A DNA stretch of 7,611 nucleotides from Betaproteobacteria bacterium (GCA_029883965.1 JAOUIN010000113.1:1-7611); one strand, 5' to 3'; shown: positions 1-6,309, counted from the first letter of the stretch. Translations and numbers: made by a program. The notes: a model not told the origin generated them from the letters alone.

Positions 1-1
1 C

Positions 2-193
2 GCCAACACAGAGGTGCTGGAGCATCCCGAGATTCTGAACAGCCAGCCGTACGAGGCGTGGATTGCACGGGTCATACCGACACAGCCTGCAGCCCAGGCG
101 CTGGCCGCGCTGCTTACCGGTGACGCGGCCTGGGCAGGTTATCAGGCACGCTGTGAGCGCGACGGCATAGCATGCAAGCGGCTGACGGCATGA
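2..193 (+). CDS. Lipoate-binding H-protein-like protein (second LbpA paralog), 3' end
   Basis: Only the last 63 residues are in the window, in frame from base 2 to TGA at 191-193. The segment NTEVLEHPEILNSQPYEAW matches the C-terminal part of the lipoyl-carrier fold of glycine-cleavage H proteins and LbpA (N-x-x-L-x-x-P-x-x-x-N-x-x-P-Y-x-x-W). The tail aligns with the complete LbpA at 626-1069: ALLTGDAAWAGYQARCERDGIAC here against ALITG, then an Ala-rich helix, then NADGFAGC there. Both end with a DG(I/F)A(G)C element near the C-terminus. This resemblance suggests an LbpA-type carrier for the sHdr pathway rather than a true GcvH. The lipoylated lysine lies upstream of the window, so function cannot be confirmed. 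The glycine pair usually seen before the Trp (PYGxGW) is shortened to PYEAW. The stop overlaps the next start as ATGA, indicating translational coupling to the DsrE gene. Confidence 0.8.
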   Translation, partial: ANTEVLEHPEILNSQPYEAWIARVIPTQPAAQALAALLTGDAAWAGYQARCERDGIACKRLTA

Positions 194-588
194 GCGACGA
201 TCGTCATTATCTGGATAACGAGGAAAAGACCGTGGTCATCGTGATGACCAGCGGCCCGTCACAGCGTCACCGCTGCGCAACGCCGTTCTATATGGCGGCT
301 ATCATGGCCTCGATGGATGCTGACGTGAAGCTGTTTTTCACGATGGAAGGGGTCAAACTGTGTCAGAAGGGTGTGCCTGAACATTTGACGGCGATGGATG
401 GTGGCAAGACAATCGTTGAATTCATGCGCGATGCCAAGGCGGCCGGCGTAAAGTTCTACATGTGCCGACCGGCGATGCCGGGTTATGAAATGGAAGTGGA
501 CGACGTGATCGCGGAAGTCGATGAGCTGTCGAGCGGCGGCGAACTCGCTGACCTGATCCTGAGCTCCGACAAGGTTTTGTTTTTCTGA
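190..588 (+). CDS. DsrE3-type sulfurtransferase (probably DsrE3B-like)
   Basis: This 132-residue cytoplasmic protein belongs to the DsrE/DsrF family. The core is KTVVIVMTSGPS near residues 13-24 (first beta strand), a helix with ATPFYMAAIMASMDA (30-44), VKLFFTMEGV (46-55), and the conserved GVKFYMCRPAMPGYEM stretch (86-101) holding Cys92, the likely persulfide-carrying residue. Cys29 and Cys58 are also present. The C-terminus SSDKVLFF is typical of the family. DsrE3 proteins in sHdr loci are homotrimeric sulfur carriers that exchange sulfane sulfur with TusA. The start at 190 is chosen because its ATG overlaps the upstream TGA; an in-frame ATG at 172 would add six residues inside the preceding gene and is less likely. 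The position between two lipoate-binding genes fits a sulfur-delivery role to the sHdr-LbpA system. Family is sure; the DsrE3B subtype is from memory of motif style and context, and DsrE3C is the alternative. Confidence 0.9.
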   Translation: MSDDRHYLDNEEKTVVIVMTSGPSQRHRCATPFYMAAIMASMDADVKLFFTMEGVKLCQKGVPEHLTAMDGGKTIVEFMRDAKAAGVKFYMCRPAMPGYEMEVDDVIAEVDELSSGGELADLILSSDKVLFF

Positions 589-610
589 CGCTTTTTTGAG
601 ATTTGCTATC

Positions 611-618
611 AGGAGGAG
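611..618 (+). promoter_or_regulatory. Strong ribosome binding site of lbpA
   Basis: AGGAGGAG lies 7 bases before ATG 626. It decides this start over an in-frame upstream start at 596, which would put the ribosome binding site inside the coding region. It also implies high translation of the carrier protein relative to the weakly signalled next gene. Confidence 0.85.
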
Positions 619-625
619 ATTGACC

Positions 626-1069
626 ATGGCTTCAGTAAAAGGCTGCAATATTCCGGATGACCTGTATTACAACGTTGAAACCAACGTGTGGGCACGCAAG
701 GAAGGTGACGGTACCGTCACCATCGGCATGACGGCCTATGCCGCGGCGCTGGCCGGGCAGGTGGTGTCGTGCACTCCGAAAAAAGTCGGTCGCAGCGTCG
801 ATCTGAACAAGTCGGCAGCTACCGTCGAGTCGGGCAAATGGGTGGGGCCGGTCAAGGCGCCGGTATCCGGCGAGGTGGTGGCCATCAATGATGCGCTGTC
901 ATCGGCGCCCGGAACGATTAACAGCGATCCGTATGGCTCCGGCTGGATGGTCAAGATGAAACCGGCCAACTGGGATGCGGATTCCGCGGCGCTGATCACC
1001 GGTGGTGCGGTCGCGGCGGCCTTTGAGACCAAGATGAATGCCGACGGCTTTGCCGGTTGCGGGGCGTAG
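626..1069 (+). CDS. lbpA: Lipoate-binding protein LbpA of the sHdr sulfur-oxidation pathway
   Basis: A 147-residue GcvH-like single-domain lipoyl carrier. The H-protein fold is visible as YYNVETNVWARKEGDGTVTIG (14-34, longest run cut here), MTAYAAALAGQVV (35-47), the lipoylation loop VESGKWVGPVKAP (67-79) with Lys71 as the predicted lipoyl attachment site, SGEVVAIN (81-88), and PGTINSDPYGSGW (95-107). The ESGKW form with a Gly before Lys, the downstream VGPVKAPVSGEV, and the C-terminal FAGCGA tail are as expected for LbpA rather than the ESVKA form common in glycine-cleavage GcvH. LbpA is established as a carrier needed for sHdr-dependent oxidation of sulfane sulfur in the cytoplasm. It is followed after a short gap by the radical SAM, ligase and reductase genes of dedicated lipoate assembly, with no glycine-cleavage T or P genes in view, supporting the sulfur-oxidation role. 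Confidence 0.93.
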   Translation: MASVKGCNIPDDLYYNVETNVWARKEGDGTVTIGMTAYAAALAGQVVSCTPKKVGRSVDLNKSAATVESGKWVGPVKAPVSGEVVAINDALSSAPGTINSDPYGSGWMVKMKPANWDADSAALITGGAVAAAFETKMNADGFAGCGA

Positions 1070-1093
1070 CCTGCGTTACGGTTGCGGACTCCA

Positions 1094-2242
1094 GTGAACG
1101 CCCCCGAAGCGCCGGCTATGACCGGCAGCTGGATGAACATCGCCGGCGGAATCGAGCCGCTCGATGGCGTCGAGCTCGACGCAACGCTGGTGGAGAAGAT
1201 CGAGCGCGCGGGCATCGGTGCGCAGCCGCGTATCAATTTTTATACGCCGACGTTCAAATCGTATGCCACTTCCGAACTCGCCGGTTGCGGCAAGAGTGCG
1301 TGGCCCGCAGTGTCGATTACCGGCGGCGAGTGCGCGCTGGCCTGCGATCACTGCAAGGCGAAAATCCTCGAGCCGATGATACCGGCGCGCACGCCTGAGG
1401 CGTTGTGGCGGGTGGTCAATGACCAGATCGCAGCGGGTGCGCAGGGCATGCTGCTGACCGGCGGATCCAACCGCAGCAACGAAGTCGAATACGATACTTA
1501 TTATCCGGTGGTGCGACGGATCAAGAACGCGTTTCCGGCATTCAAGATCGCGCTGCATACGGCCCTGGTGGACGAGAGCATTGCCGGGCGCATGGAAGAC
1601 GCAGGCATCGATGCGGCGATGATGGACGTCATCGGTGCCCAGGATACGATCTCGCAGGTCTATCACCTGAAACGCAGCGTCGCGGACTTCGAGCGATCAC
1701 TGGAGTGCCTGGCAGCAACTTCGATGAAAGTGGTGCCGCATATCGTCATCGGCCTGCACTACGGGCGCCTGCTGGGCGAATGGGAGGCGCTGGAAATCGT
1801 GGCGCGCCATCAGCCTTCGGCGCTGGTGCTGGTGGTGGTGATGCCGTTCTATGCGCCGGCGCAGCGGCCGTTCATCACGCCGGATGCGCGGCAGGTCGGA
1901 CAGTTTTTCATGAATGCGCGCCGGCGGTTGCCGGACATGCCGTTGCTGCTGGGTTGTGCCCGGCCGCCGGGCCGCGTCAAATCCGAAATCGACAGCTACG
2001 CCGTGATGGCGGGACTCAACGGCATTGCCCATCCTGCAGACGGCGTGGTCGAACTGGCGGTGCGACTCGGACGCGATGTACGCGTGACGCCGGCCTGCTG
2101 TTCGATCGCGGTGGGTGATGAAGTGATGGCGCTGGAGCGCGATTCAGGTATGCGCGTGGATCTGCAGGATCTGATCACCGCGGAACGCGCGCGCCCGCGC
2201 GCCACCGGCAAACTTGCCGGCATTCCGATTGTGACCGGCTGA
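1094..2242 (+). CDS. lipS1: Radical SAM lipoyl synthase component LipS1
   Basis: A protein of about 382 residues with the radical SAM [4Fe-4S] motif CALACDHC (Cys80, Cys84, Cys87 when counted from GTG 1094), preceded by ITGGE and followed by a TIM-barrel-like body with MLLTGGSN, IALHTALVD and VVPHIVIGLHYG strand segments. Further cysteines at about 65 (LAGCGK), 288 (GCARPPGR) and 335-336 (PACCS) could ligate an auxiliary cluster that serves as sulfur donor. LipS1 and LipS2 together replace LipA, inserting sulfur at C6 and C8 of a protein-bound octanoyl group (shown for the Thermococcus pair). The target here is presumably LbpA. The start is uncertain: TTG 1082, GTG 1094 and ATG 1118 are all in frame, none with a good ribosome binding site; translation may be coupled to lbpA, 24 bases upstream. 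LipS1 rather than LipS2 is assigned from gene order and from the other radical SAM gene being the more BioB-like. Confidence 0.85.
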   Translation: MNAPEAPAMTGSWMNIAGGIEPLDGVELDATLVEKIERAGIGAQPRINFYTPTFKSYATSELAGCGKSAWPAVSITGGECALACDHCKAKILEPMIPARTPEALWRVVNDQIAAGAQGMLLTGGSNRSNEVEYDTYYPVVRRIKNAFPAFKIALHTALVDESIAGRMEDAGIDAAMMDVIGAQDTISQVYHLKRSVADFERSLECLAATSMKVVPHIVIGLHYGRLLGEWEALEIVARHQPSALVLVVVMPFYAPAQRPFITPDARQVGQFFMNARRRLPDMPLLLGCARPPGRVKSEIDSYAVMAGLNGIAHPADGVVELAVRLGRDVRVTPACCSIAVGDEVMALERDSGMRVDLQDLITAERARPRATGKLAGIPIVTG

Positions 2243-2246
2243 GCGC

Positions 2247-3320
2247 GTGAACCACTGGCGCGTCATCGATACCGGCCTGCGGCCAGCGGCGCAGAATATC
2301 GCGCTGAACCGCGCATTGCTCGAGGCACGCCAGGCCGAGGAAATCCCCAGCACGTTGCGTTTTCTGCGCTTCACGCCGTCGGCATTGCTTGGATACCACC
2401 AGAGCGCCGAGCAGGAACTCAATCTCGATTACTGCCGCGAACAGGGCATCGCGGTTCAGCGGCGCATCACCGGCGGCGGGGCGATCTATTTCGACGACAC
2501 CCAGATCGGCTGGGAGCTGTATCTGCATAAGCGCGATCTGGGCACCGCCGACATGCAGGTGATTTCACAGCGCATCTGCCATGCCGCGGCGACGGCGATC
2601 AGCGCGCTGGGGGTAGATGCCCGCTTCCGTCCGCGCAACGACATCGAGGTCGACGGCCGCAAGATCTCGGGCACCGGTGGCGCGTTCGATGGCGATGCAC
2701 TGATGTTTCAAGGCACGCTGTTGATCGAGTTTGATGTCGAGAAAATGCTGCGGGTGCTGCGCATTCCGGCCGAGAAACTGTCGGACAAGGCGATTGAATC
2801 TGCGCGTGAACGTGTGGCGAATCTGAAGGATCTGCTCGGCCGCCGGCCGGATGCATCGGTCGTGCGCAGCAACATCGTCGAGGCGTTCGAGAGCGAGTTC
2901 GGTGTCGAATTCAGTGATGGCGATCTGACCTTGTCCGAGCACCGGCGTTATCAGGCGGCATTGCGCGAAATTGATCACCCCGACTGGGTCGGGCTGATCA
3001 ACAGGCCCGCGGCCGACATGCCCATCGTTGAGGCTGCGCAGAAATTCCCCGGCGGACTGCTGCGGGTTGCGGTTACGTTTGACCGGCAAACCATGACGAT
3101 CCGTCAGGTCTGGTTCACCGGCGATTTTTTCGTCAATCCGCGCCGCTCCATCGCAGACCTCGAAGCGGCGCTGCGCGACCTGCCTCTGGATCGCCTGGAG
3201 CACAAGATCGAGTCGTTTTTTGCCGGCCGGCAGGTGGACATGCTGACGCTGAGGCCGGCGGATTTTGTCGCCGTGGTGCGCCTGGCACTGAGCCAGCCGC
3301 TGATGGCGTCGAATTCATGA
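2247..3320 (+). CDS. slpl(AB): Lipoate-protein ligase sLpl(AB), fused LplA/LplB
   Basis: A 357-residue ligase starting at GTG 2247, four bases after the lipS1 stop. The catalytic domain shows LRFLRFTPSALLGYHQ (37-52), the acyl-adenylate motif RRITGGGAIYFD (72-83), and NDIEVDGRKISGTGGAFDG (131-149) with Lys139 in the GRKISG motif that contacts the lipoyl-AMP intermediate. A C-terminal domain from about residue 262 (AAQKFPGGLLRVAVTFD, then IRQVWFTGDFF) corresponds to the accessory LplB part, which is fused here rather than separate. The enzyme activates lipoate or octanoate with ATP and transfers it to the lysine of a carrier protein. In sHdr loci this clade (sLpl) is specific for LbpA. The tight spacing to lipS1 and the ATGA overlap with lipT show one operon. 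Confidence 0.93.
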   Translation: MNHWRVIDTGLRPAAQNIALNRALLEARQAEEIPSTLRFLRFTPSALLGYHQSAEQELNLDYCREQGIAVQRRITGGGAIYFDDTQIGWELYLHKRDLGTADMQVISQRICHAAATAISALGVDARFRPRNDIEVDGRKISGTGGAFDGDALMFQGTLLIEFDVEKMLRVLRIPAEKLSDKAIESARERVANLKDLLGRRPDASVVRSNIVEAFESEFGVEFSDGDLTLSEHRRYQAALREIDHPDWVGLINRPAADMPIVEAAQKFPGGLLRVAVTFDRQTMTIRQVWFTGDFFVNPRRSIADLEAALRDLPLDRLEHKIESFFAGRQVDMLTLRPADFVAVVRLALSQPLMASNS

Positions 3321-4432
3321 GCATCGAGGATTTTGATGTGCTGGTCGTCGGCCTCGGGCCCGGCGGGGGCGCTGCGGCGGCGGCCGCTGCGGCGGCGGGA
3401 TTGCAGGTCATCGCCATAGACCGCAAACGGGAAATCGGCACACCGGTGCAGTGCGCGGAGTTCATACCGTTGCCGCTGTCGCGTCACGCGCAGGGCAGGA
3501 GTGTGCTGGCGCAGCGGATTACCGCAATGAAAAGCGTGTTGCCGTCCGGGGCGGTTGCCGCTACGCCGTTCACCGGACTGATGGTCGATCGTGCGGCGTT
3601 TGACCGCGCGCTGGCGCAGTCGGCCGTTGCGGCGGGTGCCGTGGTGTACACGGCCAGCCTGCTGACGGCCCTCGATCCCGGGCAGCGCATTGCGGAGATC
3701 AGAGGCGCCGCGGGTGCGCGGCGCGTACGCTATCGTGTGCTGATTGCTGCAGACGGCCCGCATTCGACAGTCGCGCGTCTGCTCGGGTTGCCGCTGCTGA
3801 CCACGGTCAATACGCGACAGTACACGGTGCCGTTGCTGCGACCGTTTAGCGACACGGACATCTGGCTGTCGCCGGATTATCCCGGCGGATACGCCTGGCT
3901 GTTTCCGAAAGGCGACCGAGCCAACCTCGGTCTGGGCATGGATGCGCACATCGATGCCGACATGAAAACGCCGCTGGATGCCTTGCACGCAACGCTGGTT
4001 GCGGAAGGGCGCGTCGGCGCGCAGATACTCGGGCGCACCGGCGGCGCAATCCCGGTGGGCGGGTTGCGCGAACGCCTGGCGCTGGCAGAAATCCTGCTGG
4101 TTGGCGATGCCGCGGGAATGACGCATCCGATCACCGGCGCAGGCATTGCCGCAGGAGTGGCGAGCGGCGAGGCCGCAGCTGAAGCCGCGCGTGCCTATGT
4201 CGCCGGTGACGCCGGTGCGCTGGCGGAATACGAAGAAGACATGCGCGATCAACTCGGTGAGTCGCTTGCGCGTGCAGTGGCGCGTCGCGCTGAACTTGCG
4301 CGCGTGTGGAATACGGCGGCTGCGAATGACGACGCTATACATCGGCGTGGCTGGATTGCGTTCGATGACTATTACCAACCGGATGACCAGGCAGCAGCGC
4401 CGGATCGGAGGTATTATGAAAATATCAATTAA
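3317..4432 (+). CDS. lipT: LipT, geranylgeranyl-reductase-like FAD flavoprotein
   Basis: A 371-residue FAD-dependent oxidoreductase of the geranylgeranyl reductase (GGR) family. Visible motifs: dinucleotide-binding GLGPGG (12-17) with acidic Asp35 ending strand 2; GTPVQCAEF (41-49) with Cys46, the usual GGR PxxC-region; AADGPHSTVAR (144-154); the family signature PxxYxWxFP exactly at 189-197 (PGGYAWLFP); and LVGDAAGMTHPITGAGI (261-277), the LxGD FAD-ribityl motif. LipT is encoded with LipS1/LipS2 and sLpl in lipoate-assembly clusters and is proposed to supply or control electrons for the process; its direct substrate is not established. The start ATG 3317 overlaps the sLpl stop. A run of nine alanines (19-27) follows the glycine motif. 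There are no isoprenoid genes nearby, which argues against a lipid-reductase role. Confidence 0.87.
   Translation: MSIEDFDVLVVGLGPGGGAAAAAAAAAGLQVIAIDRKREIGTPVQCAEFIPLPLSRHAQGRSVLAQRITAMKSVLPSGAVAATPFTGLMVDRAAFDRALAQSAVAAGAVVYTASLLTALDPGQRIAEIRGAAGARRVRYRVLIAADGPHSTVARLLGLPLLTTVNTRQYTVPLLRPFSDTDIWLSPDYPGGYAWLFPKGDRANLGLGMDAHIDADMKTPLDALHATLVAEGRVGAQILGRTGGAIPVGGLRERLALAEILLVGDAAGMTHPITGAGIAAGVASGEAAAEAARAYVAGDAGALAEYEEDMRDQLGESLARAVARRAELARVWNTAAANDDAIHRRGWIAFDDYYQPDDQAAAPDRRYYENIN
4407..4411 (+). promoter_or_regulatory. Ribosome binding site of the HbpS-like gene, inside the lipT end
   Basis: GGAGG sits four bases before ATG 4416, within the last codons of lipT. It selects this start over longer in-frame readings beginning at 4146, which would lie wholly inside lipT and hide the signal peptide. 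Confidence 0.8.
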
Positions 4433-4925
4433 ATCAATATGTTACATTGCAGCTATCAGCGGCGTACTGCATTCCGGACTGGTTCAGAGTGCTGAGCCCA
4501 CATTCGCCACCAAGGCGATGACGCCGGAGACGGCGTTGAAAGCGGCGCAGGCCGCAATGAAGAAATGCCGCGATGACGGCTTCCAGGTCGCAGTCGCGGT
4601 GGTGGACCGCAGCGGAATCACGCAGGTGATGCTGCGCGACCGGTTTGCCGGCCCGCACACGCCGGAGATGGCCGCGGACAAGGCGTGGTCGGCGATGACT
4701 TTTCGTACCAATACCGTGGATCTCGATCGCGTGAGCCAGCCGGGCATGCAGCAAAGCGGCATCCGTTACCGCCCGCGCGTCGTCGTCGTCGCCGGCGGCA
4801 TGATCATCGAAGGTGCAGGCTCGCTACTCGGGGGTATCGGCGTGTCCGGTGCACCGGGTGGTGATCGCGATGACATTTGCGCGAAGGCCGGGATTGCCGC
4901 AATCCAGGACAGCCTGGATTTTTGA
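4416..4925 (+). CDS. Secreted GlcG/HbpS-like (DUF336) protein
   Basis: A 169-residue protein with a Sec-type signal peptide: positive n-region MKISIK, hydrophobic core from about 8 to 22, and probable cleavage after VQSA at Ala26. The mature part is a single GlcG/HbpS domain: TPETALKAAQAAMKKCRDDG (36-55), VAVAVVDRSG (58-67), the HTPEMAADKAWSAMTFR segment (81-97), and the conserved C-terminal GGIGVSGAPGGDRDD (139-153) followed by CAKAG. Characterised relatives bind heme or degraded heme products (Streptomyces HbpS) or are of unknown function (GlcG). Thr/His residues in the HTPE segment could contribute to binding. The start overlaps the end of lipT by 17 bases, so it is an operon member; yet the product is exported, while its neighbours act in the cytoplasm. 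Role here unknown: possibilities are heme or metal sensing, or binding of a small sulfur or organic ligand in the periplasm. Confidence 0.9.
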   Translation: MKISIKSICYIAAISGVLHSGLVQSAEPTFATKAMTPETALKAAQAAMKKCRDDGFQVAVAVVDRSGITQVMLRDRFAGPHTPEMAADKAWSAMTFRTNTVDLDRVSQPGMQQSGIRYRPRVVVVAGGMIIEGAGSLLGGIGVSGAPGGDRDDICAKAGIAAIQDSLDF

Positions 4926-4975
4926 ATTGATGCACGATAGACACATGCGGGATCAACCGTAAGGGATAACAGCAC

Positions 4976-6106
4976 ATGGATACCATAGCCGACAACGTAC
5001 AGCCGATCCGTTTCTACCGGCCGGACTATCACATCAAGACGCCGGAAATGCGCTCGCCCGAGTACGTGCAGATGAGTACGGCGGCGGCCATCACGCTGGG
5101 GCTGGTTGCGGGCAAGATGCACCGCACGGCGTGCACGCATTGCCTGAACCTGCTGGTCACCTACCCCGAAGGCTGCCGCGCCAATTGCGCCTACTGCGGG
5201 CTGGCACGTCACCGCGAGGAAGCGCGCGACTATGCCGATCGCAATTTCATCCGCGTTGACTGGCCCACCGCGCGCTATGACGAGGTGATCGAACGCGTGA
5301 AGGCGGGGGCCGACAAGGGGCAGTTCCAGCGCATGTGCATTTCGATGATCACGCACCCGAATTCCAATGCAGACACGTTCGTGCTGCTCGAGCAATGGGT
5401 GCGCGCCGTGCCGCAGGTGCCGGTATCCATACTGTCCAATCCGACGACGCTGGAAAAAGACGATCTCATCCGCATGCGCGACCTGGGTGCCGACATATTC
5501 ACGGTGGCGCTGGATGCGGTGACGCCGGAGATTTTTGAGCGCACGCGCGGCAAAGGTGTGGACAGTCCGCACAAGTACGAACATTACTGGCGCGCCATCG
5601 AATGGGCGGCGGAAGTTTACGGGCCTGAAAAATTCGGGGCGCACCTGATCGGCGGCATGGGCGAGACCGAGCGCGAGATCCTTGAGGTTGCGCAGAAGAT
5701 CCGCGACATGGGCGGGCACAATCACATGTTCGCGTTTTTCCCGGAGAAGGGCTCGCTGATGGAGGACTGGCCGCCGGTAGATCGCGGGCAGTGGCGGCGC
5801 GTACAACTCGCGCGCTACATCATCGATTACGCCGGCGGGAATTTTCGCGACATGCGCTTCGACGAAGAAGGACGCGTGGTCGAATACGGTGTGCCGCAGG
5901 CCAAACTCGAGTCGCTGATCAGTTCCGGCGTGCCGTTTCAGACCTCGGGCTGTCCCGGCAAGGAAGACAATATTTCCGCGTGCAATCGTCCGTTTGGCGA
6001 TTCCAGTCCGACGGACATTCTGTCGTTCCCGTTTGCGCTGAAAAAGCGTGATGTCTCAAAAATTCAGCAGCAGCTGGACGGCAAAGACGTCAAAGCAGGG
6101 CTGTAA
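4976..6106 (+). CDS. lipS2: Radical SAM lipoyl synthase component LipS2 (BioB-like)
   Basis: A 376-residue radical SAM protein. The [4Fe-4S] motif EGCRANCAYCGLAR gives Cys67, Cys71 and Cys74. Two further pairs, Cys53/Cys56 in TACTHC and Cys326/Cys336 in SGCPGKEDNISAC, are good candidates for ligands of an auxiliary iron-sulfur cluster acting as sulfur donor. The barrel shows CISMITHPN (121-129), VSILSNPTTL (150-159), VALDAVTPEIFERTRGKG (177-194), and HLIGGMGETEREIL (223-236), a BioB/LipA-like SAM-binding layout. Automated annotation would often say biotin synthase; placement with lbpA, slpl and lipT and absence of other bio genes point to lipoate assembly, as the second sulfur-inserting enzyme with LipS1. 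ATG 4976 has an AAGGGA site nine bases upstream; the 50-base gap after the HbpS-like gene shows no clear terminator. Confidence 0.88.
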   Translation: MDTIADNVQPIRFYRPDYHIKTPEMRSPEYVQMSTAAAITLGLVAGKMHRTACTHCLNLLVTYPEGCRANCAYCGLARHREEARDYADRNFIRVDWPTARYDEVIERVKAGADKGQFQRMCISMITHPNSNADTFVLLEQWVRAVPQVPVSILSNPTTLEKDDLIRMRDLGADIFTVALDAVTPEIFERTRGKGVDSPHKYEHYWRAIEWAAEVYGPEKFGAHLIGGMGETEREILEVAQKIRDMGGHNHMFAFFPEKGSLMEDWPPVDRGQWRRVQLARYIIDYAGGNFRDMRFDEEGRVVEYGVPQAKLESLISSGVPFQTSGCPGKEDNISACNRPFGDSSPTDILSFPFALKKRDVSKIQQQLDGKDVKAGL

Positions 6107-6117
6107 CGCCCCGGAAG

Positions 6118-6145
6118 CCCGTAATTAATTAAATTAATCAACGGG
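6118..6145 (+). terminator. Hairpin after lipS2, possible transcription terminator
   Basis: CCCGT (6118-6122) pairs with ACGGG (6141-6145). Inside, ATTAAT at 6124-6129 and 6133-6138 can also pair, around the loop TAA. A T-rich but interrupted stretch follows (6146-6161), so it is not a textbook intrinsic terminator. It could alternatively be an AT-rich protein-binding site. Confidence 0.4.
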
Positions 6146-6161
6146 TTACTGTAATTTCTTT

Positions 6162-6180
6162 CCCGGGCCGTCCACCCGGG
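6162..6180 (+). repeat. GC-rich hairpin CCCGGG/CCCGGG
   Basis: Two CCCGGG copies (6162-6167 and 6175-6180) form a six-pair stem with a seven-base loop. CTTT just upstream on the + strand would appear as an A-run after the stem on the other strand, so as a terminator it would act poorly in either direction. It may stabilise the 3' end of the lipS2 message. Confidence 0.4.
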
Positions 6181-6219
6181 TGCCGCGCCAGCACAGTCCA
6201 GCAGAAAAACGCTGCGCCC

Positions 6220-6246
6220 TTGGTGTAATTCGGTATATCATTAAAT
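6220..6246 (+). promoter_or_regulatory. Candidate promoter for the second dsrE gene
   Basis: TTGGTG at 6220-6225 could serve as a -35 box and TTAAAT at 6241-6246 as a -10 box, with a short 15-base spacer. The only AT-rich stretch close to the downstream gene is here. The match is weak and based on inspection alone. Confidence 0.3.
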
Positions 6247-6258
6247 TCGTATGTACCG
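6231..6258 (+). promoter_or_regulatory. Candidate operator, imperfect inverted repeat CGGTATAT...ATGTACCG
   Basis: Half sites 6231-6238 and 6251-6258 are inverted copies matching in seven of eight positions, with a 12-base centre that covers the candidate -10 box. Two-turn spacing fits a dimeric helix-turn-helix repressor. ArsR-type repressors (sHdrR) control shdr genes in Hyphomicrobium, but no regulator gene is in this window and the link is inference. Confidence 0.3.
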
Positions 6259-6264
6259 ATTCAA

Positions 6265-6282
6265 GCGGCCCGCAGTGGCCGC
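6265..6282 (+). repeat. Leader hairpin GCGGCC/GGCCGC
   Basis: GCGGCC at 6265-6270 and GGCCGC at 6277-6282 form a perfect six-pair stem with loop CGCAGT. It lies 20 bases before the ribosome binding site of the downstream gene and would be in its 5' untranslated leader, where it could protect the message or modulate translation. Confidence 0.4.
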
Positions 6283-6302
6283 AGAAATCGTTGATTGTTC
6301 AT

Positions 6303-6309
6303 AAGGAGG
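6303..6309 (+). promoter_or_regulatory. Ribosome binding site of the second dsrE gene
   Basis: AAGGAGG lies four bases before ATG 6314 and fixes that start. Confidence 0.8.

Noticed and set aside
626..1069. Glycine cleavage system H protein as the identity of this gene
   Set aside because: The fold is the same, but the ESGKW loop, the C-terminal Cys tail and the neighbouring lipS, slpl, lipT and dsrE genes fit LbpA; no gcvT or gcvP is present.
1167..1182. Perfect 16-base palindrome GCGTCGAGCTCGACGC inside lipS1
   Set aside because: It lies within codons of the lipS1 N-terminal part, with no promoter context; such palindromes arise readily in GC-rich coding DNA.
3104..4378. A 424-codon open frame on the minus strand opposite lipT
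   Set aside because: It mirrors a GC-rich gene with strong family motifs on the + strand; its product is Arg/His/Gln-rich with no recognisable domain.
4146..4415. Upstream extension of the HbpS-like reading frame
   Set aside because: It lies within lipT in another frame, and the ribosome binding site plus signal peptide at 4416 fix the real start.
3317..4432. Geranylgeranyl reductase of lipid or chlorophyll synthesis
   Set aside because: Motifs are of the GGR family, but the gene overlaps slpl in a lipoate-assembly operon and no isoprenoid or pigment genes are near.
4766..5806. A 346-codon open frame on the minus strand opposite lipS2
   Set aside because: Composition is Arg/His-rich as expected of an antisense shadow; the + strand has a clear radical SAM gene.
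4976..6106. Biotin synthase BioB as the identity of this gene
   Set aside because: The protein resembles BioB generally, but the operon context is lipoate assembly and no biotin genes are present.
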